Shown here: positions 41,904 to 50,147 of the stretch, one piece after another
Layout: every line of letters starts with the position of its first letter
Numbering within the stretch: the first letter of the stretch is position 1
From: Mucilaginibacter celer
GTDB taxonomy: Bacteria; Bacteroidota; Bacteroidia; Sphingobacteriales; Sphingobacteriaceae
DNA length: 64,000 bases
Assembly (NCBI RefSeq): GCF_003576455.2
Contig: NZ_CP032869.1
Coordinates: forward strand, 7,068,001-7,132,000
Reading direction: 5' to 3'
The notes under the pieces: generated by a model
Told to the model about the DNA's origin: nothing
The model's input: only the letters and a program-made list of their open reading frames with translations
Database searches by the model: none
Position numbers and translations under genes: made by a program

Positions 41904-43439
41904 ATGAAAAAGATTTTAAAATATAAACTTACACTTATACTTACCGGTGTTGCTGTACTATCGGGTACATTGCACGCCTGTAAAAATTATCTTGATGTAG
42001 CCCCGCAGGGGCAGATAACACAGGATCAGATCGCAGCCGATCCGAACCAGGCTAAAAACCTTGTATTGGGAATTTACAATGTATTTTATACGGGAGGTTT
42101 TGATCCTGATGTTGACAGCTTTCAATTCGTGATCATGACGGATATTGCATCCGACGATGCCGACCATGGAAGCTTCACCGGCGATTCGAGAGATGCGGAT
42201 GAGATCGATGCACTGCAAACAAGCACTACAAACGGAGCGGTTAACCTGGTTTGGCAGGGCTATTATCAAGGTGTTGCACGTTCAAATCAGGCATTGGACA
42301 AACTAAAAAACGCCACTTTTGATGCCACTACTAAAAACGCGTTGATTGCGGAAGCACGTTTTTTACGGGCTTATTTTTACTTTAACCTGGTGAGGCTTTA
42401 TGGTGGGGTACCGCTGCTTGACAAGGTGCCAACACCGGCTGAAGCAAACGAGGATAAATATCAAACACGCGCAAGTGCCGATGATGTTTATAAGTTTATT
42501 ATTAGCGACCTCGATTTTGCGGCTGCTAATTTACCTCAAAAAATCGCAACCGATGTTGGGCGTGCAAATAAGAGCAGTGCACAGGCGCTTGAGGCCAAGG
42601 TTTATCTTTATATGAAAGACTATCAAAAAGCCTATGATTTATCAAAAGCGGTGATTACTACCGGTGGCTATTCCCTGGTGAAAGATTACTCGCTTATCTG
42701 GCGGGAAAAAGCGGTAAACGGCGATGGTGGTAACAATAATTCCGAGTCGATATTCGAAATTCAGGCAGGAATCAATAAAGCCTGTTCGGCAGGTATTAAT
42801 CTCTATACCGTATCGCAAGGACCACGTGCCGGTGGTAAATTTGGCTGGGCCGATCTTGGCTATGGTTTCAACAACCCGTCTGCCAGTTTACTTGGTGAGT
42901 ACGAACCAGGTGATGTACGCAGGGCTGGTACGGTAATTACCATTTTGCCTCATGGTACGGTACTGTTTGATGGTTTCCGTATTCCAAGCCGCGATTCTGT
43001 TCAAAATGATTATTACAGCTACAAAGCATACCATAGCCGTACTGCGGAAAGCAATTGCGGCGGCAGTACCGACAGACTGCCAAAGCAGGTACGTATTTTA
43101 CGCTATGCCGATATCCTGCTAATCAATGCCGAAGCCGCTGTGCAGATTGGAAATACAGGTGATGCGCAAACCGATTTAAACCTGGTACGTACACGGGCTG
43201 GATTAGGCACCGCTATGCCAACCTTAGAGAACATCTGGCACGAACGCCGCATGGAACTGGCCGAAGAGCATGATCGTTTCTTCGATATCGTTCGCCAGGA
43301 TGCTGTTAAGCCTGGTCGTGCTGCTGCAGCATTTGCAGCACATGGTAAAACATGGAAAGCTACCGCGGCGTTATTTCCTATTCCGCAGGCTCAAATTGAT
43401 TTGAGCAAAGGACGATTAAAACAAAACCCAGGCTATTAA
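41904..43439 (+). CDS. RagB/SusD family nutrient uptake lipoprotein
   Basis: The lipoprotein signal is followed by CKNYLDVAPQGQIT (SusD N-terminus). Helical TPR-like repeats follow (EARFLRAYFYFNLVRLYGGVPLLDK), and the end has the typical ENIWHERRMELAEEHDRFFDIVR and QNPGY. The 511-residue surface lipoprotein caps the SusC channel and binds the glycan. A strong hairpin lies between it and the glucanase gene. Confidence 0.96.
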   Translation: MKKILKYKLTLILTGVAVLSGTLHACKNYLDVAPQGQITQDQIAADPNQAKNLVLGIYNVFYTGGFDPDVDSFQFVIMTDIASDDADHGSFTGDSRDADEIDALQTSTTNGAVNLVWQGYYQGVARSNQALDKLKNATFDATTKNALIAEARFLRAYFYFNLVRLYGGVPLLDKVPTPAEANEDKYQTRASADDVYKFIISDLDFAAANLPQKIATDVGRANKSSAQALEAKVYLYMKDYQKAYDLSKAVITTGGYSLVKDYSLIWREKAVNGDGGNNNSESIFEIQAGINKACSAGINLYTVSQGPRAGGKFGWADLGYGFNNPSASLLGEYEPGDVRRAGTVITILPHGTVLFDGFRIPSRDSVQNDYYSYKAYHSRTAESNCGGSTDRLPKQVRILRYADILLINAEAAVQIGNTGDAQTDLNLVRTRAGLGTAMPTLENIWHERRMELAEEHDRFFDIVRQDAVKPGRAAAAFAAHGKTWKATAALFPIPQAQIDLSKGRLKQNPGY

Positions 43440-43468
43440 TAGCCATAGAATACAAGTTGATTGATTAT

Positions 43469-43510
43469 AAGGCTGCCCTGTTTGGTTAGCAGGCAGCCTT
43501 TTCTATTTTT
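43469..43510 (+). terminator. hairpin between susD-like and GH144-like genes
   Basis: The stem AAGGCTGCC / GGCAGCCTT (43469-43477, 43492-43500) is followed by TTCTATTTTT. It may partly terminate, lowering expression of the downstream enzyme relative to the transport pair. Confidence 0.75.
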
Positions 43511-43555
43511 AAATTTTATGAAAACGCGGTTTTCAAGTTCTTTAACTATCACGCC

Positions 43556-44905
43556 ATGAAAAAGCTATTTATCACCCCTTTATTGATGTTGTTGGCTATT
43601 TGTTGCTTTGCCCAGAAGCAGGCAAAAAAGACCGATGACGGTATTAGGCCGGTAGGTATTATAAAAAACCTTACCGATAGCGCCCTGCTTGACGTGGTGC
43701 AGCGCCAAACCTTTAGATATTTCTGGGATTTCGGTCACCCGGTAAGTGGCCTTGCCCGCGAGCGCAGCAATAAATCATTTGATTATGGCGGCGAAGTGGT
43801 AACCACCGGCGGCTCGGGCTTTGGAGTAATGGCGCTGATCGTGGCTGATAGCCGCAAGTGGATCACCCACGGGCAGGCCGTTGACAGGATGGTGAAAATT
43901 GTTAACTTTTTATACAAGGCTGATGCTTTTCACGGCGCTTTCCCGCACTGGTTAAATGGTGAAACAGGCAAGGTGATCCGTTTTGGCCGTAAGGATGATG
44001 GGGGAGATATTGTTGAGTCGGCCTACCTGTTCCAGGGCCTGTTATGTGCAAGGCAATATTTTAAAGCCGGTGACCCCAAAGAGCGCCGCATTCGCGATGT
44101 GATTAGCTGGTTATGGGGCGAAATGGAATGGAACTGGTACACCCGTGACGGTCGTGATGCGCTTTACTGGCACTGGAGCCCCAACAATGGCTGGGCCATG
44201 AATTTTCCTATTCATGGGTTTAACGAATGTTTAATAACCTATGTACTGGCCGCGTCTGCCGAACGTTACCCCGTTAGCGCCGATGTTTACCATCGGGGCT
44301 GGGCACAAAGCGATTTTTTTAAAAATGGTCATACTTTTTATGGCTTTAAATTGCCATTGGGTTTTGATTATGGCGGTCCGCTGTTCTTTTCGCAATATTC
44401 GTTTTTAGGCCTGAACCCGAAAGGCTTGAAAGATAACTATGCCGATTACTGGGAGCAAAATAAAAACCACACACTGATTAACCACGCTTACTGTGTAGAT
44501 AACCCTAAAAAATATAAAGGATACGGCGAAAACTGCTGGGGACTAACCGCCAGCGACAATTATGAGGGATACAACGCCCACTCGCCAACTAACGATTTGG
44601 GTGTCATTACACCTACTGCCGCATTATCGGCATTTCCTTACACCCCCGAGTATTCGATGAAAGCCCTGCGCCATTTTTACTATGATCTGGGCGATAAGAT
44701 CTGGGGCGAATATGGTTTTACCGATGCTTTCAGCGAATCGCATAACTGGTATGCCAGTTCATATCTGGCTATCGATCAGGGGCCGATCATTGTGATGATT
44801 GAAAACTATCGTACAGGTTTGCTCTGGAAGCTTTTTATGAGCTGCCCCGAAGTTCAGGGTGGTTTGAAAAAACTGGGTTTTGAAAGCCCTGCTATCGCCA
44901 AATAA
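43556..44905 (+). CDS. GH144-type glucanase (glucoamylase-like family), probable endo-beta-1,2-glucanase
   Basis: The 449-residue protein has a signal peptide (ending CFAQ) and the glucoamylase-like (PF10091) pattern: RQTFRYFWDFGHPVSGLARER, FGVMALIVADSRKW, ALYWHWSPNNGWAMNFPIHGFNE, WGLTASDNYEGYNAHSPTNDLGVITPTAALSAFPYTPE (quoted in parts) and SHNWYASSYLAIDQGPIIVMIENYRTGLLWKL. Characterised members in Bacteroidota are endo-beta-1,2-glucanases (GH144). Catalytic residues cannot be numbered without alignment. With the upstream SusC/D pair and sensor it forms a small utilisation locus. Confidence 0.85.
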   Translation: MKKLFITPLLMLLAICCFAQKQAKKTDDGIRPVGIIKNLTDSALLDVVQRQTFRYFWDFGHPVSGLARERSNKSFDYGGEVVTTGGSGFGVMALIVADSRKWITHGQAVDRMVKIVNFLYKADAFHGAFPHWLNGETGKVIRFGRKDDGGDIVESAYLFQGLLCARQYFKAGDPKERRIRDVISWLWGEMEWNWYTRDGRDALYWHWSPNNGWAMNFPIHGFNECLITYVLAASAERYPVSADVYHRGWAQSDFFKNGHTFYGFKLPLGFDYGGPLFFSQYSFLGLNPKGLKDNYADYWEQNKNHTLINHAYCVDNPKKYKGYGENCWGLTASDNYEGYNAHSPTNDLGVITPTAALSAFPYTPEYSMKALRHFYYDLGDKIWGEYGFTDAFSESHNWYASSYLAIDQGPIIVMIENYRTGLLWKLFMSCPEVQGGLKKLGFESPAIAK

Positions 44906-44910
44906 GTACA

Positions 44911-44945
44911 AAAAAAGCTTCAGGTAAACCACCTGAAGCTTTTTT
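44911..44945. terminator. bidirectional terminator
   Basis: A 15-bp stem AAAAAAGCTTCAGGT / ACCTGAAGCTTTTTT with loop AAACC lies between the GH144-like gene and the convergent lipoprotein gene and can serve both. Confidence 0.85.
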
Positions 44946-44949
44946 AATA

Positions 44950-46248
44950 TTAAAAAACATAAATTGAACCAAACCCGCTCGAATTGACCATGGTGCATGT
45001 GCCGCTCCAGTTTACACTCCCGCTTGCGGGCATAGTAAATGATGGTGTCGGCGTGCCTTCATGTCCGTTGGTGATGGTAATTGTATTGCTGGGATAACCA
45101 ATGAGTGAAGCTCCGCTTAACGTAAACTTTGTTGTTACGCCAACGCCGTAAGCATCAATGCCTACGTGTACCAAAGTACCTGCAGGGGCTTTTATGGTGC
45201 CGCTCCCGCTACCTGAACTGTTCCAGTCAAAGCTGGCTTTACTATTTATATTGATAGTAGGAATTGGAGGCGGCGGAGGAGGAGGGGTGCGGAAATAGAG
45301 ATCGACCTCGCCCCCGGGCGAATTATTGCTTACAACTACTGTGTTCTGACCCCTGTCTGATACAAACGTATGAGGTTGCCAGTTTAATTGAGCTTCTGCT
45401 GTACCAACTTTCAATTCAATGTTAGTCATATTAACTTGTACGTCAATAGGATATTGGTTCCCTTGTGTTATATTATATTGTTCAAAAGTTTCAACAGCGT
45501 AATATAGTTTAGGGATGTTATTTATCTGCAATGATGAATAGGCCGGGTAGCCGGCAAACGATGATCTGTAATTATAGTTACTACCTGTTTGTCCGGTTTG
45601 TTGCATAACTCCCTGTATCGTTGTCCCCGGTAATACCTTTACAGGTGTGCCATAATAAACAGCACAGGTTTGGCAACCCACATACCAGTTATCAATAGCC
45701 CAATACAAACCACCACCCGCAGGCGATTGCCCGTATTGTAAAACCGGCTGCAAAATATGGTCGGCATTTTGAATGCCATTAAAAATATATAACAAGTATC
45801 CGTTAAGGGTAGATTCGGGATTGGCAGGTACTTGCCATGTGGTTGAAAAATAAGTTATTGGGGTTGACGATGGATTGGTCCAATCAGCAAATGTTACCCA
45901 ACCGTCGTTTGGTGCCGGCGGATTGGTTGAATTTGTTTTGATCCGCTTTGCATCATTAACAGCCTGCTGAGCAATAACCGGTTTTTGCACACCAAAATTT
46001 ACGCTTATTTTTCCTGTTGAATTTTGAATTTTAAGTAGCTGATTGCCCTGAAATTCCAGATGGTAGCCATCTTCAATATGATGTACATCTGATGCTTTTC
46101 GCGGGCCGAAGGGCGTAAATACAATTTTGTCTGGAGGGATGGTATCTGCCGTTTTAGGGGTGGCAGTGTTGTTTACTGCAAATTCATTTTTCTTACACCC
46201 TGAGTAAATAACCGCAGAGAGTAATAGTAAGGTAATTAGTTTTCTCAT
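44950..46248 (-). CDS. two-domain secreted lipoprotein of unknown function
   Basis: A lipoprotein signal (SAVIYSGCKKNEF, Cys18) anchors the 432-residue protein. The main domain (~100-320) contains FSTTWQVPANPES...LLYIFNGIQNADHILQPVLQYGQSPAGGGLYWAIDNWYVG (cited in parts), a pattern found in uncharacterised beta-rich proteins of bacteria and fungi. A polyproline linker (seven Pro) leads to a small C-terminal domain with repeated Gly/Ser/Thr strands. I assign no enzyme activity. Confidence 0.6.
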   Translation of the reverse strand: MRKLITLLLLSAVIYSGCKKNEFAVNNTATPKTADTIPPDKIVFTPFGPRKASDVHHIEDGYHLEFQGNQLLKIQNSTGKISVNFGVQKPVIAQQAVNDAKRIKTNSTNPPAPNDGWVTFADWTNPSSTPITYFSTTWQVPANPESTLNGYLLYIFNGIQNADHILQPVLQYGQSPAGGGLYWAIDNWYVGCQTCAVYYGTPVKVLPGTTIQGVMQQTGQTGSNYNYRSSFAGYPAYSSLQINNIPKLYYAVETFEQYNITQGNQYPIDVQVNMTNIELKVGTAEAQLNWQPHTFVSDRGQNTVVVSNNSPGGEVDLYFRTPPPPPPPIPTININSKASFDWNSSGSGSGTIKAPAGTLVHVGIDAYGVGVTTKFTLSGASLIGYPSNTITITNGHEGTPTPSFTMPASGSVNWSGTCTMVNSSGFGSIYVF

Positions 46249-46486
46249 AAAGGTTTTATTGTTTGTTATAAATATATGGCTTATTGATTAAAATATTACC
46301 CAATAATTAATAATAATTACTAATTAACAAACGTTAATATTTTTATGGCTTAGCTTTTTATCAGAATATGATCTGTAAACCTTTATAATTGATTCTTTAG
46401 TGTATTATTGGATGAATTGAAAATTCAGGCTTTGAATAATAAATTGCTGTCCTGAAAAATTCAGAACAAAAGGTCGCCAAAACGGT

Positions 46487-46494
46487 TAAATTTG
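46487..46494 (+). promoter_or_regulatory. -7 box of the esterase gene
   Basis: TAAATTTG is an exact TAnnTTTG match 38 nt before the ATG. The rest of the 284-bp gap is AT-rich without other clear structure. Confidence 0.5.
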
Positions 46495-46532
46495 TTCAAT
46501 CAATATTGGTTACTAAAGTACCCGCATAGCCC

Positions 46533-47330
46533 ATGATCAAAACAATACTCGTAATAGCCATGCTAAGCCTGTTCTTAGCATTCTCTTTCTCAGCCGGAGC
46601 ACAAACTATGTCGTCGTTTGATAGGGGTAGTTTTCTTTTTAAGGTAGATACGCTGCCATACCGCATTTTATTCCCCAAGCATTTTAATCCCACACAAAAA
46701 TACCCGCTGGTATTCGTATTGCACGGCTCGGGCGAGCGTGGTAATAATAACGAATCGCAACTGGCCTATGGAGCTTCCCGTTTTTTGCAGGATAGCGTGC
46801 GGGAGATGTATGAGGCCATTGTGGTTTTCCCTCAGTGCCCGGCTAAAAGCTATTGGAGCAATGTGAAGCAGGTTACCGATTCGGCTACCAATAAACGCAA
46901 ATTTATTTTTCAGGAGGATGCCCCGCCTACCATGGCCATGGTTATGTTGATGGGGCTTGTTGAGCAGTTTTTAGACAAACCTTTTGTGGATAAACACAAG
47001 GTTTATGTTGGGGGATTGAGCATGGGCGGAATGGGTACTTTCGAAATTATTGGCCGTGAGCCAAAAGTATTTGCTGCGGCTTTTGCTATTTGTGGGGGCG
47101 ACAATACGCTGAATGCGAAGAAATATGCTAAGAAAGTTCCGTTGTGGATCTTCCATGGTAATAATGACCCTGTGGTGCCGGCAGATCATTCGCAGGTTAT
47201 TGTTGACGCCATTAAAGAGGCTGGTGGTAACCCGAGGTTTACTTTATACCCGGGCGTTGGGCATAATAGTTGGGATAATGCTTTTAATGAGCCTGATTTA
47301 CTGCATTGGCTGTTTTCGCATAGTAAGTAA
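46533..47330 (+). CDS. secreted alpha/beta-hydrolase (esterase, dienelactone-hydrolase-like)
   Basis: A signal peptide (~1-23) precedes an alpha/beta-hydrolase domain: oxyanion segment FVLHGSGERGNN, nucleophile Ser163 in GGLSMGGMG, probable Asp in HGNNDPVVP and His in YPGVGHNSWD. The length (265 aa) and order fit the phospholipase/carboxylesterase and PHB-depolymerase-like group. The substrate is unknown; a carbohydrate acetyl or feruloyl ester is possible given the PUL nearby, but this is inference. Confidence 0.85.
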   Translation: MIKTILVIAMLSLFLAFSFSAGAQTMSSFDRGSFLFKVDTLPYRILFPKHFNPTQKYPLVFVLHGSGERGNNNESQLAYGASRFLQDSVREMYEAIVVFPQCPAKSYWSNVKQVTDSATNKRKFIFQEDAPPTMAMVMLMGLVEQFLDKPFVDKHKVYVGGLSMGGMGTFEIIGREPKVFAAAFAICGGDNTLNAKKYAKKVPLWIFHGNNDPVVPADHSQVIVDAIKEAGGNPRFTLYPGVGHNSWDNAFNEPDLLHWLFSHSK

Positions 47331-47349
47331 CGAGTACACATTCTTGGCC

Positions 47350-47652
47350 GTTGTTGGTGTTGTCACCATGGCTGTTCGGAAGATTTTTTGATTCCCTCCC
47401 TTGGGAGGGGTGTGATGGATTGCGCAGTGGCAGGGAGGGGTTTTACACCTTGCCCGACGAATATGCAGGGTGTAGAAACCCCTCCCTACACCCTCCCAAG
47501 GGAGGGAATCGCACAATTCCCCCGCTTTTTTATTTCTTCCGAACACCTATGGTGTTGTAACCAACACTCTACGCCATGCATCGTGGATTTAGTGCTCAAC
47601 GAAAAATTTCCGATAACAAGAGTTGTTGGTGACAACACCAACACGGCGGGGA
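47350..47652. repeat. nested inverted-repeat element
   Basis: The 342-bp gap is filled by nested arms. Outer: GTTGGTGTTGTCACCATGGC region (47353-47382) against its diverged complement at 47537-47567. Middle: GATTCCCTCCCTTGGGAGGG (47390-47409) against an exact complement (47491-47510). Inner: GGGAGGGGTTTTACACC (47433-47449) against 47469-47486. A further piece with GTTGGTGACAACACCAAC lies at 47626-47643. No coding sequence is convincing. Confidence 0.8.
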
Positions 47653-47672
47653 GATCATTACTGTAAAAAATA

Positions 47673-48821
47673 TTATTCCTCTCCCTCAGATTTCTTAGGA
47701 GTAGTTTTGGCGTTAAAGCGAGGTTTAAAACCAAGCTTAGGTGCAGGAGTTTCGGTAGCCGGTGTTTGAGGCTTTTCGGTAGGCAATTCTTCTTTTTTAT
47801 CTTCAACAGAAGTTTCCGACACCTCTTCGGCAGGTTTCGGCTTCATTGCAGCCGCGTTAAAACGCGGCTTAAAACCTAACTTTGGGGCAGGGGCTTCAGC
47901 AGCTGGTGACTCAGGTTCTTCAACAGGTGCTTCTTCTTTTTTATCTTCAACAACAGGTGCTTCATCTTCGGTAGCAGGTTTGGGTTTAACCATGCCTGCA
48001 TTGAAACGTGGTTTGAAACCCATTTTCGGAGCAGATTTCTCTTCCGCGGGTTGAGGTACTTCAGCTATAGGCTCTTCTGTTTTCTCTTCAACCGGTGCAT
48101 CTTCAACCTGTTTAGGTTTCATGGCCGCGGCGTTGAAGCGCGGCTTAAAGCCCATTTTAGGTGCTGGTTTTTCTTCAGCAGCTTGTGGCACTTCAGCCGG
48201 TTTTTCCTCAGTTTTATTTTCTGTTGATGCTTCCGCTTCGGCAGGTTTCGGCTTCATCATGGCCGGATTAAAGCGGGGCTTGAAGCCTGGTTTAGCAGCA
48301 GCAGGCGCTTCGGTTGTTGAGGCTGGGATATCTGTTTTGGCTTCGGCTGGTGTTTCCTGTGAAGGGGTTTCGCTATCGGCAGGCTTAGCCTTTGCCATGG
48401 CGGGGTTAAAGCGTGATTTGAATGTTGGTTTAGCTGTAGTTTCGGTAGCAGGTGTTTCTGCTGTGGTTGATTCTGTTGCCTGTTCTTTCGGCTCTTCAAC
48501 AGGAGGAGTTGGCTTAGCTGTAACCGGTGCACGGAACTTAGGCGTAAAGCCAACTTTAGCCGCCGTACCCGGTTCAATCAAACTTTCGGTAATGGTTTGC
48601 TCGGCCAACGGGTTTTTGATGTGTACCTTTTCGGTTTTTATTTCAACCGGTATAGGAAACTGACGGCGCAGTTTATTGAACCAGTACTTTTTGGTATGGT
48701 CGAAACTTTTTTCGCCCATCTGCTCAAAATGGTTTTGAAATTCAGAAAACAAAGCGGGCTGGTACTGCTGCAGGGCTTCCAGGTCAATTCTTTTCTTCTT
48801 AAAAAATTCTTCAAAAACCAT
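47673..48821 (-). CDS. low-complexity protein with seven KxGFKPRFN-type repeats
   Basis: The N-terminal ~75 residues form a folded-looking region (FEEFFKKKRIDLEALQQYQPALF; KSFDHTKKYWFNKLRRQFPIP). The rest (about 95-382) alternates a basic motif of the form KxGFKPRFNxxxMKPKP, seen seven times with variation, with acidic Pro/Glu/Ala linkers. There is no signal peptide, so it is cytoplasmic and probably disordered. The repeats differ at codon level, so they are old rather than fresh duplications. A scaffold or nucleic-acid-binding role is only speculation. It lies upstream of nothing in the same direction except repeats. Confidence 0.7.
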   Translation of the reverse strand: MVFEEFFKKKRIDLEALQQYQPALFSEFQNHFEQMGEKSFDHTKKYWFNKLRRQFPIPVEIKTEKVHIKNPLAEQTITESLIEPGTAAKVGFTPKFRAPVTAKPTPPVEEPKEQATESTTAETPATETTAKPTFKSRFNPAMAKAKPADSETPSQETPAEAKTDIPASTTEAPAAAKPGFKPRFNPAMMKPKPAEAEASTENKTEEKPAEVPQAAEEKPAPKMGFKPRFNAAAMKPKQVEDAPVEEKTEEPIAEVPQPAEEKSAPKMGFKPRFNAGMVKPKPATEDEAPVVEDKKEEAPVEEPESPAAEAPAPKLGFKPRFNAAAMKPKPAEEVSETSVEDKKEELPTEKPQTPATETPAPKLGFKPRFNAKTTPKKSEGEE

Positions 48822-48827
48822 TAGTCA

Positions 48828-48907
48828 ATTTGAAAATTGGTTGATTTGAAAATTTGAAAATGCCATCCTGATCTAATTTTCAAATTGACACATCTTCAAA
48901 TCAATTA
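48828..48907. repeat. ten phased octamers
   Basis: Between the repeat-protein start and the DUF2442 stop the sequence divides into ten units of 8 nt, including ATTTGAAA three times, ATTGGTTG, ATTTTCAA, ATTGACAC and ATCTTCAA. Forward and complementary units make the array self-complementary. Confidence 0.65.
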
Positions 48908-49120
48908 TAATGTTACTTCAGTATCCAACTTATTAAACCGGATGCCTTTTTCGGTTTGGCTCCAGTCTTCGCGTTCCTCGTCGGTTGCGTTGAGCAATTT
49001 GGGGAACCATTCCAGCGGGAAAGCCTGTGGTTTGCCACCATCACTTTCAACAAAAAGTAGGCCGTTAGCAAAGGTTACCTTTACTTTTCGTTCGCCTTTT
49101 CGTGTGTTTAATAGTGGCAT
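48905..49120 (-). CDS. DUF2442 domain protein
   Basis: The 71 residues show the DUF2442 order: KVTFANGLLFVE, a variable turn, AFPLEWFPKLLNATDEEREDW and FNKLDTEVTL. The family is small, beta-rich and often beside toxin-like DUF4160 genes; no such partner is visible here. Its stop codon lies in the phased octamer region. Function unknown. Confidence 0.8.
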   Translation of the reverse strand: MPLLNTRKGERKVKVTFANGLLFVESDGGKPQAFPLEWFPKLLNATDEEREDWSQTEKGIRFNKLDTEVTL

Positions 49121-49138
49121 ATTGTTACTTTCTTAAAC

Positions 49139-49220
49139 CGTCATTGCGAGGTACGAAGCAATCGCGAACTCTGCAGGGTGGACCTGCTAATTGGGGATTG
49201 TTTCGTATCTCGCAATGACG
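49139..49220. repeat. 25-bp inverted repeat (long hairpin)
   Basis: The arms at 49139-49163 (CGTCATTGCGAGGTACGAAG...) and 49196-49220 pair with two mismatches around a 32-nt loop. This hairpin type, starting CGTCATTGCGAG, is a dispersed repeat known from many bacterial genomes. Confidence 0.85.
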
Positions 49221-49235
49221 AGTTGGTTATGATAA

Positions 49236-49270
49236 AATCCGAAATCGAAATTCTGAATTCCGAAATCAAA
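49236..49270 (-). repeat. five phased heptamers after yebC
   Basis: Plus-strand units AATCCGA, AATCGAA, ATTCTGA, ATTCCGA and AATCAAA are in strict 7-nt phase and begin one base after the yebC stop (minus strand). The related array at 51388-51415 reads TCAGATT, TGTGATT, TTCGATT, TCGGATT. Confidence 0.7.
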
Positions 49271-49271
49271 A

Positions 49272-49997
49272 TTACTCAGCCATATTATGGTAAACCGCCT
49301 GCACGTCGTCATCCTCTTCCAAACGATCAATCAGTTTCATGATCTCAGGAACCTGTTCTTCGGTTACCGAATGGAATGATTGCGGGATGCGCTCCAATTT
49401 GGCCGATTTGGTTTCGATACCCATTTCTTCCAAAGCTTTCTGCATTTTGCCGAAATCTTCAAAAGCAGTGTGGATCACGGCTACGTCGTTACCGTTTTCG
49501 TCAGCTTCAACAAATATTTCTTCAAGGCCGGCATCGATAAGTTCCAGTTCAAGCTCTTCCAGGTCGCGATCGCCAGGCTCAAAAGTGAAAACCGATTTGC
49601 GGGTGAATATAAAATCGAGCGAACCGGTTTTACCTAACGAGCCGCCGTATTTAGTAAAATAGCTGCGTACGTTGGCAACGGTACGGTTGGTGTTATCGGT
49701 AGCAGTTTCAACCAGTACGGCAACACCGTATGAGGCATAACCTTCGTAAACAAGTTCTTCGTAGTCTTTTTCATCGCGGCTTGATGCGCGTTTAATGGCG
49801 GCCTCAACACGGTCTTTCGGCATGTTTACGGCTTTGGCGTTTTGTACGGCGGTGCGCAGGCGCGAGTTGGTGTTTACATCGCCGCCGCCGGCTTTAACAG
49901 CCATCACAATCTCTTTACCTAAACGGGTAAACTGCACCGCCATTTTGGCCCAGCGCTTAAATTTTCTTTCTTTACGGAATTCGAATGCTCTTCCCAT
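49272..49997 (-). CDS. YebC/PmpR family DNA-binding regulatory protein
   Basis: The 241-residue protein begins at ATG 49997 with the family start MGRAFEFRKERKFKRWAKMA; a frame opening further upstream (to 50075) adds unrelated residues. Conserved parts include GKEIVMAVKAGGGDVNTNSRLRTAV, MPKDRVEAAIKRASS, YEGYASYGVAVLVET and a C-terminal AKLERIPQSFHSVTEEQ. Members act as transcription factors or, as recently shown for some, in translation of polyproline stretches. It is a single gene. Confidence 0.93.
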   Translation of the reverse strand: MGRAFEFRKERKFKRWAKMAVQFTRLGKEIVMAVKAGGGDVNTNSRLRTAVQNAKAVNMPKDRVEAAIKRASSRDEKDYEELVYEGYASYGVAVLVETATDNTNRTVANVRSYFTKYGGSLGKTGSLDFIFTRKSVFTFEPGDRDLEELELELIDAGLEEIFVEADENGNDVAVIHTAFEDFGKMQKALEEMGIETKSAKLERIPQSFHSVTEEQVPEIMKLIDRLEEDDDVQAVYHNMAE

Positions 49998-50119
49998 GTG
50001 TTTTAGTTCATTGTTCGTGGTTGATGGTTCACGGATCAACCTTGTTGTTTCACAAGCGCTTGCCATAAAAAGCAAGGCTGTAAATATAATATTTGTTTAA
50101 CTAAAGGCAGCTAAAAACC

Positions 50120-50147
50120 TTTAACCTTTCGCCTCTATCCTTTCACC
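50120..50147 (-). repeat. four phased heptamers abutting the tdh stop codon
   Basis: On the minus strand, directly after TGA, the sequence reads GGTGAAA, GGATAGA, GGCGAAA, GGTTAAA, then GG. These are the same units as the 31-copy array at 25768-25984. Confidence 0.75.

Noticed and set aside
47388..47666. Proline-rich small frames in the nested inverted repeat
   Set aside because: They follow the palindromes on both strands, with no start context.
48121..48663. 180-residue Ala/Gly-rich frame opposite the KxGFKPRFN protein
   Set aside because: It is the antisense reading of repeats, with no start signal; codon patterns fit the minus-strand gene.
49998..50075. N-terminal 26-residue extension of YebC
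   Set aside because: YebC proteins begin MGRAFEFR-like; the extension is intergenic sequence.
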